Below are positions 1 through 5,787 of a stretch of DNA of 18,746 bases, in pieces (positions within the stretch are counted from its first letter, which is position 1; each line of letters starts with the position of its first letter). A program made the position numbers and the translations under genes. Source of the DNA: Flavobacteriales bacterium UBA1958 (GTDB taxonomy: Bacteria; Bacteroidota; Bacteroidia; Flavobacteriales_D; Sanyastnellaceae); NCBI GenBank assembly GCA_002336675.1, contig DDEI01000071.1, positions 1-18,746 of the forward strand. The letters are read 5' to 3'. The notes beneath the pieces are model-generated. The model searched no databases, was not told the origin of the DNA, and saw only the letters and a list, made by a program, of their open reading frames with translations.

Positions 1-114
1 AATATAATTACCTTCTGCAGTAGTGATCTTGTAATTTATGCTTGCATACCCATCAAGAGATTTTATGGCTTTTGCAGATAGGCCAAATTCTTTTGTAAGA
101 CTTTCGGGTTTCAT
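1..114 (-). CDS. 5' end of a probable APH-type phosphotransferase (or phosphotransferase-aminotransferase fusion), partial
   Basis: Only the first 38 codons lie in the window; the rest runs off the left edge. The reading frame starts at ATG 114-112 and stays open to base 1. The peptide begins MKPESLTKEFGLSA and continues through LDGYASINYKITT to AEGNYI. This resembles the N-terminal lobe of kinase-like phosphotransferases (APH/choline kinase fold), including those fused in front of class III aminotransferases, where a conserved Gly-Tyr/Asn-Phe strand is followed by a 'T-x-x-G-x-x-Y-I/V-L-K' strand. That is family recall from a short segment, so the specific function is open. A TATTTTTG element matching the Bacteroidota -7 box lies 18 bases upstream (132-139), supporting the start. 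Confidence 0.5.
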   Translation of the reverse strand, partial: MKPESLTKEFGLSAKAIKSLDGYASINYKITTAEGNYI

Positions 115-131
115 TTGGATTTAGTAGGAAG

Positions 132-139
132 CAAAAATA
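132..139 (-). promoter_or_regulatory. putative -7 promoter element of the partial phosphotransferase gene
   Basis: On the minus strand the bases read TATTTTTG, a full match to the Bacteroidota -7 consensus TAnnTTTG, 17 bases before the ATG at 114. No TTG at the usual -33 spacing was found, so this rests on the -7 box and position alone. Confidence 0.35.
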
Positions 140-186
140 AGAATTGAGGCTTTGAAGAAATGTATTCTCCCTCATTATAATAATTT

Positions 187-885
187 CTACCCTTTCACCA
201 CAGACATGCCTCCATCCACACCGAAAACCTGCCCTGTAACCCATCCAGACTTACTAGATAAAAGGAATTCGGCCATCTGAGCTAAATCTTCTGGCTGGCC
301 TATTCTGCCTAATGGGTGTCTTTTATCATTGGCTTCTATTTTTTCCTCGTTCGATAATAACTTGCCTGACAAAGGGGTTTGAGTGAGAGATGGAGCTATA
401 CAATTCACTCTTATAGTCGGGGCTAATTCTGCAGCCAATGCTCTGGTTAAACCTTCTATGGCACCTTTAGAAGCAGAAACTTGAGAGTGGAAACTGAATC
501 CATTTTGTACCGCTACAGTCGAGAAAAAAACTACAGAAGGAGCTTCAGAATTTTTGAAATGAGGAGTTACGTATTGTAATACTTTTACAGCTCCCACCAC
601 CTGTAAATTAAAATCAGCTGCAAAATCCTTAGGCTTAATTCTCTTAAATGGCTTAAGATTGATGCTTCCCACACAATAGACTAATCCATCTATAGTTTCA
701 GGAATAAAATCCAAGTCCAATTCATCATCCATCACATTCAGGTGGTGCATAGAAACCCCAGGAATTACCTCATATTCTGTATTTTCATTATAGGTGCCAG
801 TTACGTTATGCCCTGCTGCCGCTATGTTTTTAGAGAGTTGAGCTCCTATTCCCGAAGAAGCGCCTATAATAAGTATATTTTTCAT
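187..885 (-). CDS. SDR-family (short-chain dehydrogenase-like) protein lacking the catalytic tyrosine
   Basis: This 232-residue protein has the classical short-chain dehydrogenase/reductase length and fold signature: the nucleotide-binding glycine motif GASSGIG at residues 8-14, an Asn at 93 in the position of the structural catalytic Asn, Ser122 in the FFSTVA strand, Lys140, and the C-terminal FGVDGG motif that closes the Rossmann fold. The expected Tyr-x-x-x-Lys is Val136-Ser-Ala-Ser-Lys140, so the catalytic Tyr is replaced by Val (codon GTT) while Ser and Lys remain. The NNAG motif is also altered, to CVGSI. It should bind NAD(P)(H), but ordinary carbonyl reduction or alcohol oxidation may be impaired or use another acid. 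I recall a flavobacterial SDR subfamily with the same VS(A/S)SKGA sequence, so this is probably a family trait rather than decay. Substrate unknown. Monocistronic by spacing. Confidence 0.85.
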   Translation of the reverse strand: MKNILIIGASSGIGAQLSKNIAAAGHNVTGTYNENTEYEVIPGVSMHHLNVMDDELDLDFIPETIDGLVYCVGSINLKPFKRIKPKDFAADFNLQVVGAVKVLQYVTPHFKNSEAPSVVFFSTVAVQNGFSFHSQVSASKGAIEGLTRALAAELAPTIRVNCIAPSLTQTPLSGKLLSNEEKIEANDKRHPLGRIGQPEDLAQMAEFLLSSKSGWVTGQVFGVDGGMSVVKG

Positions 886-901
886 GATTTTTTATAAAGT
901 A

Positions 902-909
902 CAAACGTA
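902..909 (-). promoter_or_regulatory. putative -7 promoter element of the SDR gene
   Basis: The minus strand reads TACGTTTG, a full match to TAnnTTTG, 16 bases before the SDR start codon at 885. A transcript from here would have a very short leader. No TTG was seen at -33 spacing. Confidence 0.4.
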
Positions 910-1047
910 GTGGTGAAGTATCATAAATTTATTTCGGTACGTTTATTAAATAGTCTAATTGAATAATGAGGAGCATTTAGATTATTTGGTTTCGAGTAGT
1001 AAAAGAGGACTAACGAAAAGCCTTCAAATGTGGAAGACTTTAGTGTT

Positions 1048-1761
1048 TTATTTCAAGACCATTTTTCTCTCAAAAGAGCTATCTTCATATATGAATAGAA
1101 GAGGTGTGTTGGGCTGGAATGGTGTTTTTCTGCCCAGTAAATCAACTATCCTTATCAGTTTTTTAGGAGTGGCGTTTAGTTCATTTATGCGTGTCGTGTT
1201 AGAGCAATCATTATTGCAGTTTTCACTAAAATATATTTGAGAGTCTATGTTGCCTCCTGTCCAATTAGCGGTTGAATAGTTTTCATCATCTACTTCAATA
1301 CAAGTTAGGTTTGGGTTATCAAATAAATAAAGGGTCATAACGGTATTGTTCCCATTATTAATATTTAAACATTCTAGCTGCTCGCTGTCAAAACAAATCA
1401 ACACATCTAGAGCAGTATTATTGGACACATCTAAAGAGGTGAGTGGGTTGTTTTCGCAACTTAATTCGGTTAAGGCGGTATTGTTAGATACATCTAATGA
1501 TGTTAGTGAGTTAAAGGCACAATTTAATTGAGTTAAAAATGTAAAAGCCTCAATACCCGTTATATCTGTAATATTCAAGTCATAGCAATAAATTGACCCT
1601 GTAAAAGCACTTGCCTCACTAACTTGAATCTCACTATCGCCATTTGTGTTAATAGAGGTGTTATTTACTAGATTGTTTTTAAAGTTAGCGTCAGGGATAT
1701 ATACATCCTGCCCAACCCCAATTATTGGGAATAGTAGCATGATAATTAGCAGTGTTCTCAT
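1048..1761 (-). CDS. Secreted leucine-rich-repeat protein with T9SS type A sorting domain
   Basis: The protein is 237 residues from ATG 1761; a 30-base upstream extension would need a TTG start and would spoil the signal peptide. Residues 1-18 form an export signal ending in GVGQ, followed by DVYIPDANF, a common first segment in flavobacterial LRR proteins. Residues about 70-155 carry 21-residue LRR units of the pattern LxxLDVSNNTALxxLxC; the unit TSLDVSNNTAL occurs twice exactly at residues 87-97 and 108-118. The last ~40 residues (LIRIVDLLGRK, then LFIYEDSSFERKMVLK) match the type A T9SS C-terminal sorting domain, which directs passage across the outer membrane and surface attachment or release. 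Only two to four repeats are present, so it is a small member. A binding role is likely from the fold; no ligand can be named. Confidence 0.85.
   Translation of the reverse strand: MRTLLIIMLLFPIIGVGQDVYIPDANFKNNLVNNTSINTNGDSEIQVSEASAFTGSIYCYDLNITDITGIEAFTFLTQLNCAFNSLTSLDVSNNTALTELSCENNPLTSLDVSNNTALDVLICFDSEQLECLNINNGNNTVMTLYLFDNPNLTCIEVDDENYSTANWTGGNIDSQIYFSENCNNDCSNTTRINELNATPKKLIRIVDLLGRKTPFQPNTPLLFIYEDSSFERKMVLK
1408..1503 (-). repeat. Tandem 63-base LRR repeat units inside the secreted LRR gene
   Basis: Two segments, 1471-1503 and 1408-1440, encode the identical peptide TSLDVSNNTAL and are offset by exactly 63 bases (21 codons). Synonymous differences between the copies show they are not a fresh duplication. 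Confidence 0.7.
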
Positions 1762-1869
1762 AGGGATTTTAATTTCCTCTAAAAGTAGCAATTATTTAAA
1801 GAAATATTGAAAGTCAAAAAACAGTCAATTTTAGGTGAAAAAGACTCATTTATGCTTAAAAAGCATCAA

Positions 1870-1904
1870 TTTTTAGCCAAAACCTCTCTTATTTTGCTAA
1901 AAAA
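1870..1904. repeat. AT-rich inverted repeat downstream of the ywbE-like gene
   Basis: The arms TTTTTAGC(C)AAAA and TTTTGCTAAAAA pair with one bulged C around a 9-base loop (CCTCTCTTA). It lies 14 bases past the end of the minus-strand ywbE-like gene and a second small palindrome, ATGCTT-AAA-AAGCAT, sits at about 1853-1867. It could act as a weak terminator between that gene and the LRR gene, but the stem is very AT-rich and there is no clean U-run. Confidence 0.35.
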
Positions 1905-1917
1905 TAAAAATAGGTGT

Positions 1918-2112
1918 TCACTCTAGAATATTCTTCACCCTTCCAACTAATCCAGTGTCTAACATTACTTTAATCCCATGGGGATGTTTGGGAGATTTGG
2001 TTAGTATTTTCATTACGTGCCCTTTGGTTAATTCGCCTGAACGCTGGTGATTTTTCTGCACTATTTCTACTTCTAGTCCTAAGTCTATGTTTTTTCTTTC
2101 TGTTCCAGACAT
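1918..2112 (-). CDS. ywbE: YwbE-family (DUF2196) small protein
   Basis: This 64-residue protein matches the YwbE/DUF2196 family over its whole length: an N-terminal (R/K)K(D/N)I..G..V.IV segment, the QRSGELTKG core, and the C-terminal HPHGIKVMLDTGLVGRV segment. Its length is normal for the family. The fold is expected to be a small beta-rich, KOW/SH3-like domain, and the molecular role is not established; a nucleic-acid-binding function is sometimes suggested but is inference. It lies 99 bases downstream of nth on the same strand, so it could be cotranscribed; no -7 box was seen directly in front of it. Confidence 0.85.
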   Translation of the reverse strand: MSGTERKNIDLGLEVEIVQKNHQRSGELTKGHVMKILTKSPKHPHGIKVMLDTGLVGRVKNILE

Positions 2113-2211
2113 AATGAAATGTGATCTAATTATTTTCCGGTGAAGATAATCAGATATCGTTCTTCAGGAGAAGAATGGGAGAGAGAACTTTTTAACTAAA
2201 GTAAGCGTCAT

Positions 2212-2844
2212 TTACTTCACAGTTTTCCTTCCGATTTTAGAAGTAATAAAATCTTTTTGCAAGGAAAACGCTCTAGCAGGTGAGTACTCTCTTCCGTAAA
2301 ATATAATTTGAAGATGTAGTTTATTCCATAACTCTTTCGGAAATAATCTTTTGGCGTCTTTTTCTGTTTGTAATACGCTCTTACCTGTTGTAAAATTCCA
2401 TCGGTACATAAGCCTGTGAATGTGTGTGTCGACAGGAAACGCAGGAATGCCGAAGGCTTGAGCCATAACCACGCTGGCTGTTTTATGTCCTACCGCGGGC
2501 AGTTCTTCTAGTGCATCAAAAGAAGCAGGAACTTCTCCGTTGTATTTGTCTATAAGAATATGACTTAAGCCATAGATTCCTTTACTTTTCATTGGAGATA
2601 ATCCACAAGGACGTACGATGGATTTTATCTCTTCTTGAGTCATCTTAATCATCTCGTAAGGATTGTCTGCCTTTGCGAACAGAAGAGGAGTTATTTTATT
2701 CACGCGTTCATCAGTACATTGAGCACTTAATAAAACTGCTATAAGGAGTGTGTAAGGATCTTTATGATCGAGAGGCACGGGTACTTTAGGGTAGAGTCTT
2801 TCCAGTTCGTCGATCACATATTTAACTTTTTCTGCTTTAGTCAT
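2212..2844 (-). CDS. nth: Endonuclease III (DNA glycosylase/AP lyase) without the iron-sulfur cysteines
   Basis: The 210-residue protein is a base-excision-repair glycosylase acting on oxidised pyrimidines and cleaving abasic sites. The helix-hairpin-helix is ELPAVGHKTASVV with the catalytic Lys at residue 121, and the catalytic Asp is Asp139 in PVDTHIHRL. The early LLSAQCTDERV helix is also typical. The C-terminus, where enterobacterial Nth has four Cys (C-x6-C-x2-C-x5-C) holding a 4Fe-4S cluster, here reads GREYSPARAFSLQKDFITSK and has no Cys; the whole protein has only Cys43 and Cys80. The cluster is therefore absent, although the catalytic core is intact. I recall other flavobacterial Nth proteins with the same YSPAR ending, so this is likely a lineage trait. 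Its start overlaps the end of the DUF6702 gene by 8 bases, implying translational coupling. Confidence 0.93.
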   Translation of the reverse strand: MTKAEKVKYVIDELERLYPKVPVPLDHKDPYTLLIAVLLSAQCTDERVNKITPLLFAKADNPYEMIKMTQEEIKSIVRPCGLSPMKSKGIYGLSHILIDKYNGEVPASFDALEELPAVGHKTASVVMAQAFGIPAFPVDTHIHRLMYRWNFTTGKSVLQTEKDAKRLFPKELWNKLHLQIIFYGREYSPARAFSLQKDFITSKIGRKTVK

Positions 2845-3361
2845 TAGATAAATTAAAATTAGAAGTGAGTTTTCCTGAGTGCGTACCTTTTGTTTCTAGC
2901 TCTTGTCCTCGGATTAAGGATATATCGTTTGTTTGGCCTTCGAATAAATCGAGCATAATTGTATTCACAATACTAACCTCACTCCATTTAGAGATTCCGG
3001 TGTATTCTATATAAATTAGGGTAAGTTCATTATCCACCTCTTTCCCTATATAATTTGCTTTAGCCTCACTCCATCCATCACCAGAGATAATCACATGTTC
3101 GAATAAATAATCGAAGATGAGTTCATCAGCATTATCCAGCTCTCTCTCATCTCCCAATCGTAAATGAAATGAATCTGATTCACCCAGCGCCATCTCTAGA
3201 TCATCTGAGAAAAATCTATACTGAACCTCCAAAGAATTTTCCGCGAAATTTCTCTCCATGGTCATTTTAGTGAAGTAATATTTATGAAAATCAGAACTTT
3301 TTGTAACTACTCCCGTAGAGGATAAGAGACTAAAAATAAGTGAATAAGTAAGAAAAATCAT
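2837..3361 (-). CDS. DUF6702 family exported protein
   Basis: The 174-residue protein starts at ATG 3361. Longer upstream frames would run into nrnA and were not used. Residues 1-16 (MIFLTYSLIFSLLSS) are a hydrophobic export signal, followed by the family-typical sequence S-D-FHKYYFTKMTMER, then VQYRFFSDDLEMAL near residue 50, YIGKEVDNELTLIYIEY near residue 105, and SIVNTIMLDLFEGQTNDISL near residue 130. This order of strands matches DUF6702, a widespread Bacteroidota family of ~160-residue proteins with no assigned function, probably periplasmic. It is the first gene of a DUF6702-nth pair on the minus strand and is divergent from nrnA with only 37 bases between start codons. I infer the family from recall of its conserved pattern; a profile search would settle it. 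Confidence 0.75.
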   Translation of the reverse strand: MIFLTYSLIFSLLSSTGVVTKSSDFHKYYFTKMTMERNFAENSLEVQYRFFSDDLEMALGESDSFHLRLGDERELDNADELIFDYLFEHVIISGDGWSEAKANYIGKEVDNELTLIYIEYTGISKWSEVSIVNTIMLDLFEGQTNDISLIRGQELETKGTHSGKLTSNFNLSND

Positions 3362-3373
3362 ATGTATTAGGTT

Positions 3374-3381
3374 TACCTTTG
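3374..3381 (+). promoter_or_regulatory. putative -7 promoter element of the nrnA-gldI operon
   Basis: TACCTTTG matches TAnnTTTG exactly and lies 17 bases before the nrnA ATG at 3399. No TTG was found 17-23 bases upstream. The element sits between the two divergent start codons. Confidence 0.45.
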
Positions 3382-3398
3382 CGGAGCAATAAATAAAT

Positions 3399-4412
3399 AT
3401 GAACAAAGTTAACATTACCGCAGCTAAATCACTCATAAATAATGCCACAAACATAGTGGTTACAGCACATAAAAATCCAGATGGAGATGCTGTAGGGTCT
3501 GCTTTAGCATTATATCATTATTTAAAAAACAGCGGAAAAAACGTTTCGGCTATCCTGCCTAACTCATTTCCTAGCTTTTTTAATTGGCTTCCTGGAGCTG
3601 AAGATATTTGCATTTTTGAAGGAGAAGAAGCCAAGGCTACTGGTCTAATTGAAGAAGCAGATTTAATATTTGCGCTAGATTATAACGCTCTTCACAGAAC
3701 GGGTGATGTAAAAGAAATTTTAGAGAAGGCAAAAGCTGATTTTATATTAATAGATCACCATCAGCAGCCAGATCAGTTTACAGTAAATTTCAGTGATGTA
3801 ACAGCTTGCAGTACAGGGCAAATGATTTTTCAGTTTTGCCAGGCTCTAGAAGAAAATTTAGACTGGATAACAGAAGAAATATGCCAAGGAATTTACACGG
3901 GTATCATGACGGATAGTGGGTCATTTAGATTTCCTTTAGTAACAGCCGAAACGCATGAAATTATAGCTGCCATGAAAAGAACAGGCTTTAATCATGCCCA
4001 TGTTCATCAGCAAACTTTCGATACTAATGAAATGAGTAAACTGCGGTTACTTGGTCATTCTTTGAGTAATAAGCTAGAGCTAATAGAGGGTTGTAGAGCT
4101 GCTTTAATCAGTCTTTCTAGAGAAGAGTTAGATGGCTTTAATTATAAGCCGGGTGACACAGATGGCCTTGTAAATTATGCGCTTTCACTTGCAGGTGTAA
4201 ACATGGCTGTATTGATAAAGGAAGGAAATAACATCGTAAAGATGTCGTTTAGAAGTAAGGGTGAATTTGATGTAAATACATTCGCTAGAGAGCACTTTAG
4301 TGGAGGTGGGCATAAAAATGCTGCCGGTGGAGCATGCTTCATTTCATTTCACGAAACGGTGAATAAGGTAAAAGAGACTATCAAAAAGTATACTGCTGAA
4401 TTAAACTATTAA
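3399..4412 (+). CDS. nrnA: DHH-family phosphoesterase, NrnA-like nanoRNase / pAp phosphatase
   Basis: The 337-residue protein has all metal-binding motifs of DHH/DHHA1 phosphoesterases: AHKNPDGDA (His24, Asp28, Asp30), ALDYN (Asp94), the name-giving DHH at 119-121 in LIDHHQQPD, and TDSGSFRF (Asp172). The C-terminal DHHA1 domain ends in the substrate-binding GGGHKNAAGG at 302-311. Members of this size degrade 2-5 nucleotide RNA fragments and dephosphorylate 3'-phosphoadenosine 5'-phosphate in the cytoplasm; which activity dominates cannot be read from sequence. It is the first gene of a four-gene operon; its stop TAA shares one base with the ATG of the next gene (TAATG). From memory, this DHH gene next to gldI is a recurrent arrangement in Flavobacteriia. 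Confidence 0.92.
   Translation: MNKVNITAAKSLINNATNIVVTAHKNPDGDAVGSALALYHYLKNSGKNVSAILPNSFPSFFNWLPGAEDICIFEGEEAKATGLIEEADLIFALDYNALHRTGDVKEILEKAKADFILIDHHQQPDQFTVNFSDVTACSTGQMIFQFCQALEENLDWITEEICQGIYTGIMTDSGSFRFPLVTAETHEIIAAMKRTGFNHAHVHQQTFDTNEMSKLRLLGHSLSNKLELIEGCRAALISLSREELDGFNYKPGDTDGLVNYALSLAGVNMAVLIKEGNNIVKMSFRSKGEFDVNTFAREHFSGGGHKNAAGGACFISFHETVNKVKETIKKYTAELNY
3404..3411 (-). promoter_or_regulatory. putative -7 promoter element of the DUF6702-nth pair
   Basis: The minus strand reads TAACTTTG, an exact TAnnTTTG match, 42 bases upstream of the DUF6702 ATG at 3361. It lies inside codons 2-5 of nrnA, so the divergent promoters would overlap. No -33 TTG was seen. Confidence 0.35.
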
Positions 4413-4924
4413 TGAGAATTTTATTAGTCATAGGAGTGATGCTTATGTTGGGTTGTAAGGAAGATATTCAAGATAAATTTAAGGATAATCCCGCCAAGAT
4501 CAACATGGAAGAAGTGCTGATACAGCAGCAGAAAGCCATGATTAAAAATGACTCCATAATTATAGCTCATTTTCTAGAAAAGAAAGAGATAGAAATGGTT
4601 CAGACAGGAACTGGTCTGAGATATACCATTTATGAAAAAGCAATAGGAGAACTCATTCAGTCCGGAGAGAGAATATTTTTGGAGTATGTAATTACTGATT
4701 TGGCTGAGGACACGATTTACTCAAGTGAAAAATCAGGTATAATGGATTTGGACGTTGACTTTTCTTCTGCAGAATCTGGCCTTCATGAATTGGTCAAAAA
4801 TATGAGAAAAGGAGAAAAAGCATTGGCTGTGCTTCCTGCACATTTGGCTTATGGCTTAGCTGGAGATGATTATAAAATACCGGCTTACACAACCCTAGTT
4901 TTTGATGTTAAAATTTTAAGATGA
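4412..4924 (+). CDS. gldI: GldI-like FKBP-type peptidyl-prolyl isomerase lipoprotein
   Basis: The 170-residue protein begins with a lipoprotein signal, MRILLVIGVMLMLGC, with lipidation Cys15 followed by a charged KED stretch. A helical linker (30-60) leads to one FKBP domain at about 82-170, with YVITDLAEDTIYSS, KGEKALAVLPAHLAYG and TLVFDVKIL. The AYG Tyr147 and the terminal Phe164 of the FKBP active site are kept, while the usual FDSS Asp is replaced by Ser in IYSS. This architecture fits GldI, the prolyl isomerase required for gliding and T9SS function in Flavobacterium, expected at the periplasmic face of a membrane. Its position right after nrnA and before another FKBP supports the call. 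A generic FKBP lipoprotein remains possible. Start and stop overlap both neighbours, so translation is coupled. Confidence 0.75.
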   Translation: MRILLVIGVMLMLGCKEDIQDKFKDNPAKINMEEVLIQQQKAMIKNDSIIIAHFLEKKEIEMVQTGTGLRYTIYEKAIGELIQSGERIFLEYVITDLAEDTIYSSEKSGIMDLDVDFSSAESGLHELVKNMRKGEKALAVLPAHLAYGLAGDDYKIPAYTTLVFDVKILR

Positions 4925-5787
4925 GATTTTTAGGGTTTTTTATATTGATTTTATTATCAACATGCATTAGCTCTGAATATACCCGTCTCTCTGAGCGTAT
5001 TAGTAAAAAGTTACTGCTGTTTGGAGAAGGAAATAAATCTGTAGGAGAGGCCTCTTATTTGGACATAAACTTTAGCACAGAAACAGTGAGTAAAGGTGAA
5101 GACTTAAAAGAAAACAGCCATTTGTTATTATCTGATTTTGATGTTAGTATGTTTGGGAGTCCAACATTAAGTAGCGATATATCTAAATTAGTGGCGGGGG
5201 ATAGCGTAGAATATATAGTCACATATTCTGCGATTAAAAACAGCATTTTAGATCAATTTATAAATGAAGAGGTAGTCCTCACCGACACCCAAAAAGTATC
5301 CTTAAACATAGGTTTTAACCTAGTCATGAGTAAGGAAGAGTACATGGCTTTCAGAGAAAAAGAGGTAAGAACAGGGCTGGCTTTAGAAATGGAGCTGATA
5401 GAAGATTATATTCTAAGTGAGGGATTGTCTCGTAGGTTAACTCGAAAAGGTGATTTATTCTACATGAAAACCTTAGAAAATACTTCCGAAAAAGTGCTCT
5501 CTTCAGATGATCTAGCCATATCATATACTTGCAGTTTTATTAATGGGCATGTGTTTAATAAGGTCTCTGAGGAAGAGCCTCTTTATTTGAATCTTTCCTC
5601 TTCTGACCAGGTGATTAAAGGAATTGAGTCTATTCTTAAAGAAATGAATGAAGGAGAAGCTTGCAGAATTATTGTCCCATCCTATCTAGGGTTTGGCGCA
5701 AACGGTTCTAGCGATGGAACTGTTCCTCCTCATACACCTATTCTGGCAGATGTTAAGGTCGTAGAAATTATTAAAAGTCAACCGTGA
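4921..5787 (+). CDS. Two-domain FKBP-type peptidyl-prolyl isomerase, probable lipoprotein
   Basis: The 288-residue protein starts at the ATG of an ATGA overlap with the gldI-like gene. A signal with a lipobox-like LSTC at residues 12-15 precedes the mature part. The C-terminal FKBP domain spans about 192-283: ISYTCSFINGHVFNK, VIKGIESILKEMNEGE, LGFGANGSS, TVPPHTPILADVKVVEI. Aromatic active-site positions are partly changed (Phe in the FGA position where AYG is usual), but the fold elements are clear. Residues about 42-135 read like a second, strongly degenerate FKBP domain (YLDINFSTETV, DISKLVAGDSVEYIV), which is inference. Together with the preceding gene this gives two envelope foldases in one operon, probably serving the same secreted or outer-membrane clients. 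Catalytic activity is uncertain. Confidence 0.8.
   Translation: MRFLGFFILILLSTCISSEYTRLSERISKKLLLFGEGNKSVGEASYLDINFSTETVSKGEDLKENSHLLLSDFDVSMFGSPTLSSDISKLVAGDSVEYIVTYSAIKNSILDQFINEEVVLTDTQKVSLNIGFNLVMSKEEYMAFREKEVRTGLALEMELIEDYILSEGLSRRLTRKGDLFYMKTLENTSEKVLSSDDLAISYTCSFINGHVFNKVSEEEPLYLNLSSSDQVIKGIESILKEMNEGEACRIIVPSYLGFGANGSSDGTVPPHTPILADVKVVEIIKSQP

Noticed and set aside
53..244. Minus-strand frame of 63 codons between the SDR gene and the left-edge gene
   Set aside because: It is out of frame with both real genes and its product shows no protein-like pattern.
959..1240. Plus-strand frame of about 93 codons starting with TTG
   Set aside because: It overlaps the 3' part of the LRR gene antisense, has no family resemblance, and starts with a weak codon; the LRR frame explains this DNA.
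3362..3454. Longer start of the DUF6702 protein reaching into nrnA
   Set aside because: The added 31 residues would place a second hydrophobic stretch in front of the signal peptide and overlap nrnA; ATG 3361 fits the family.
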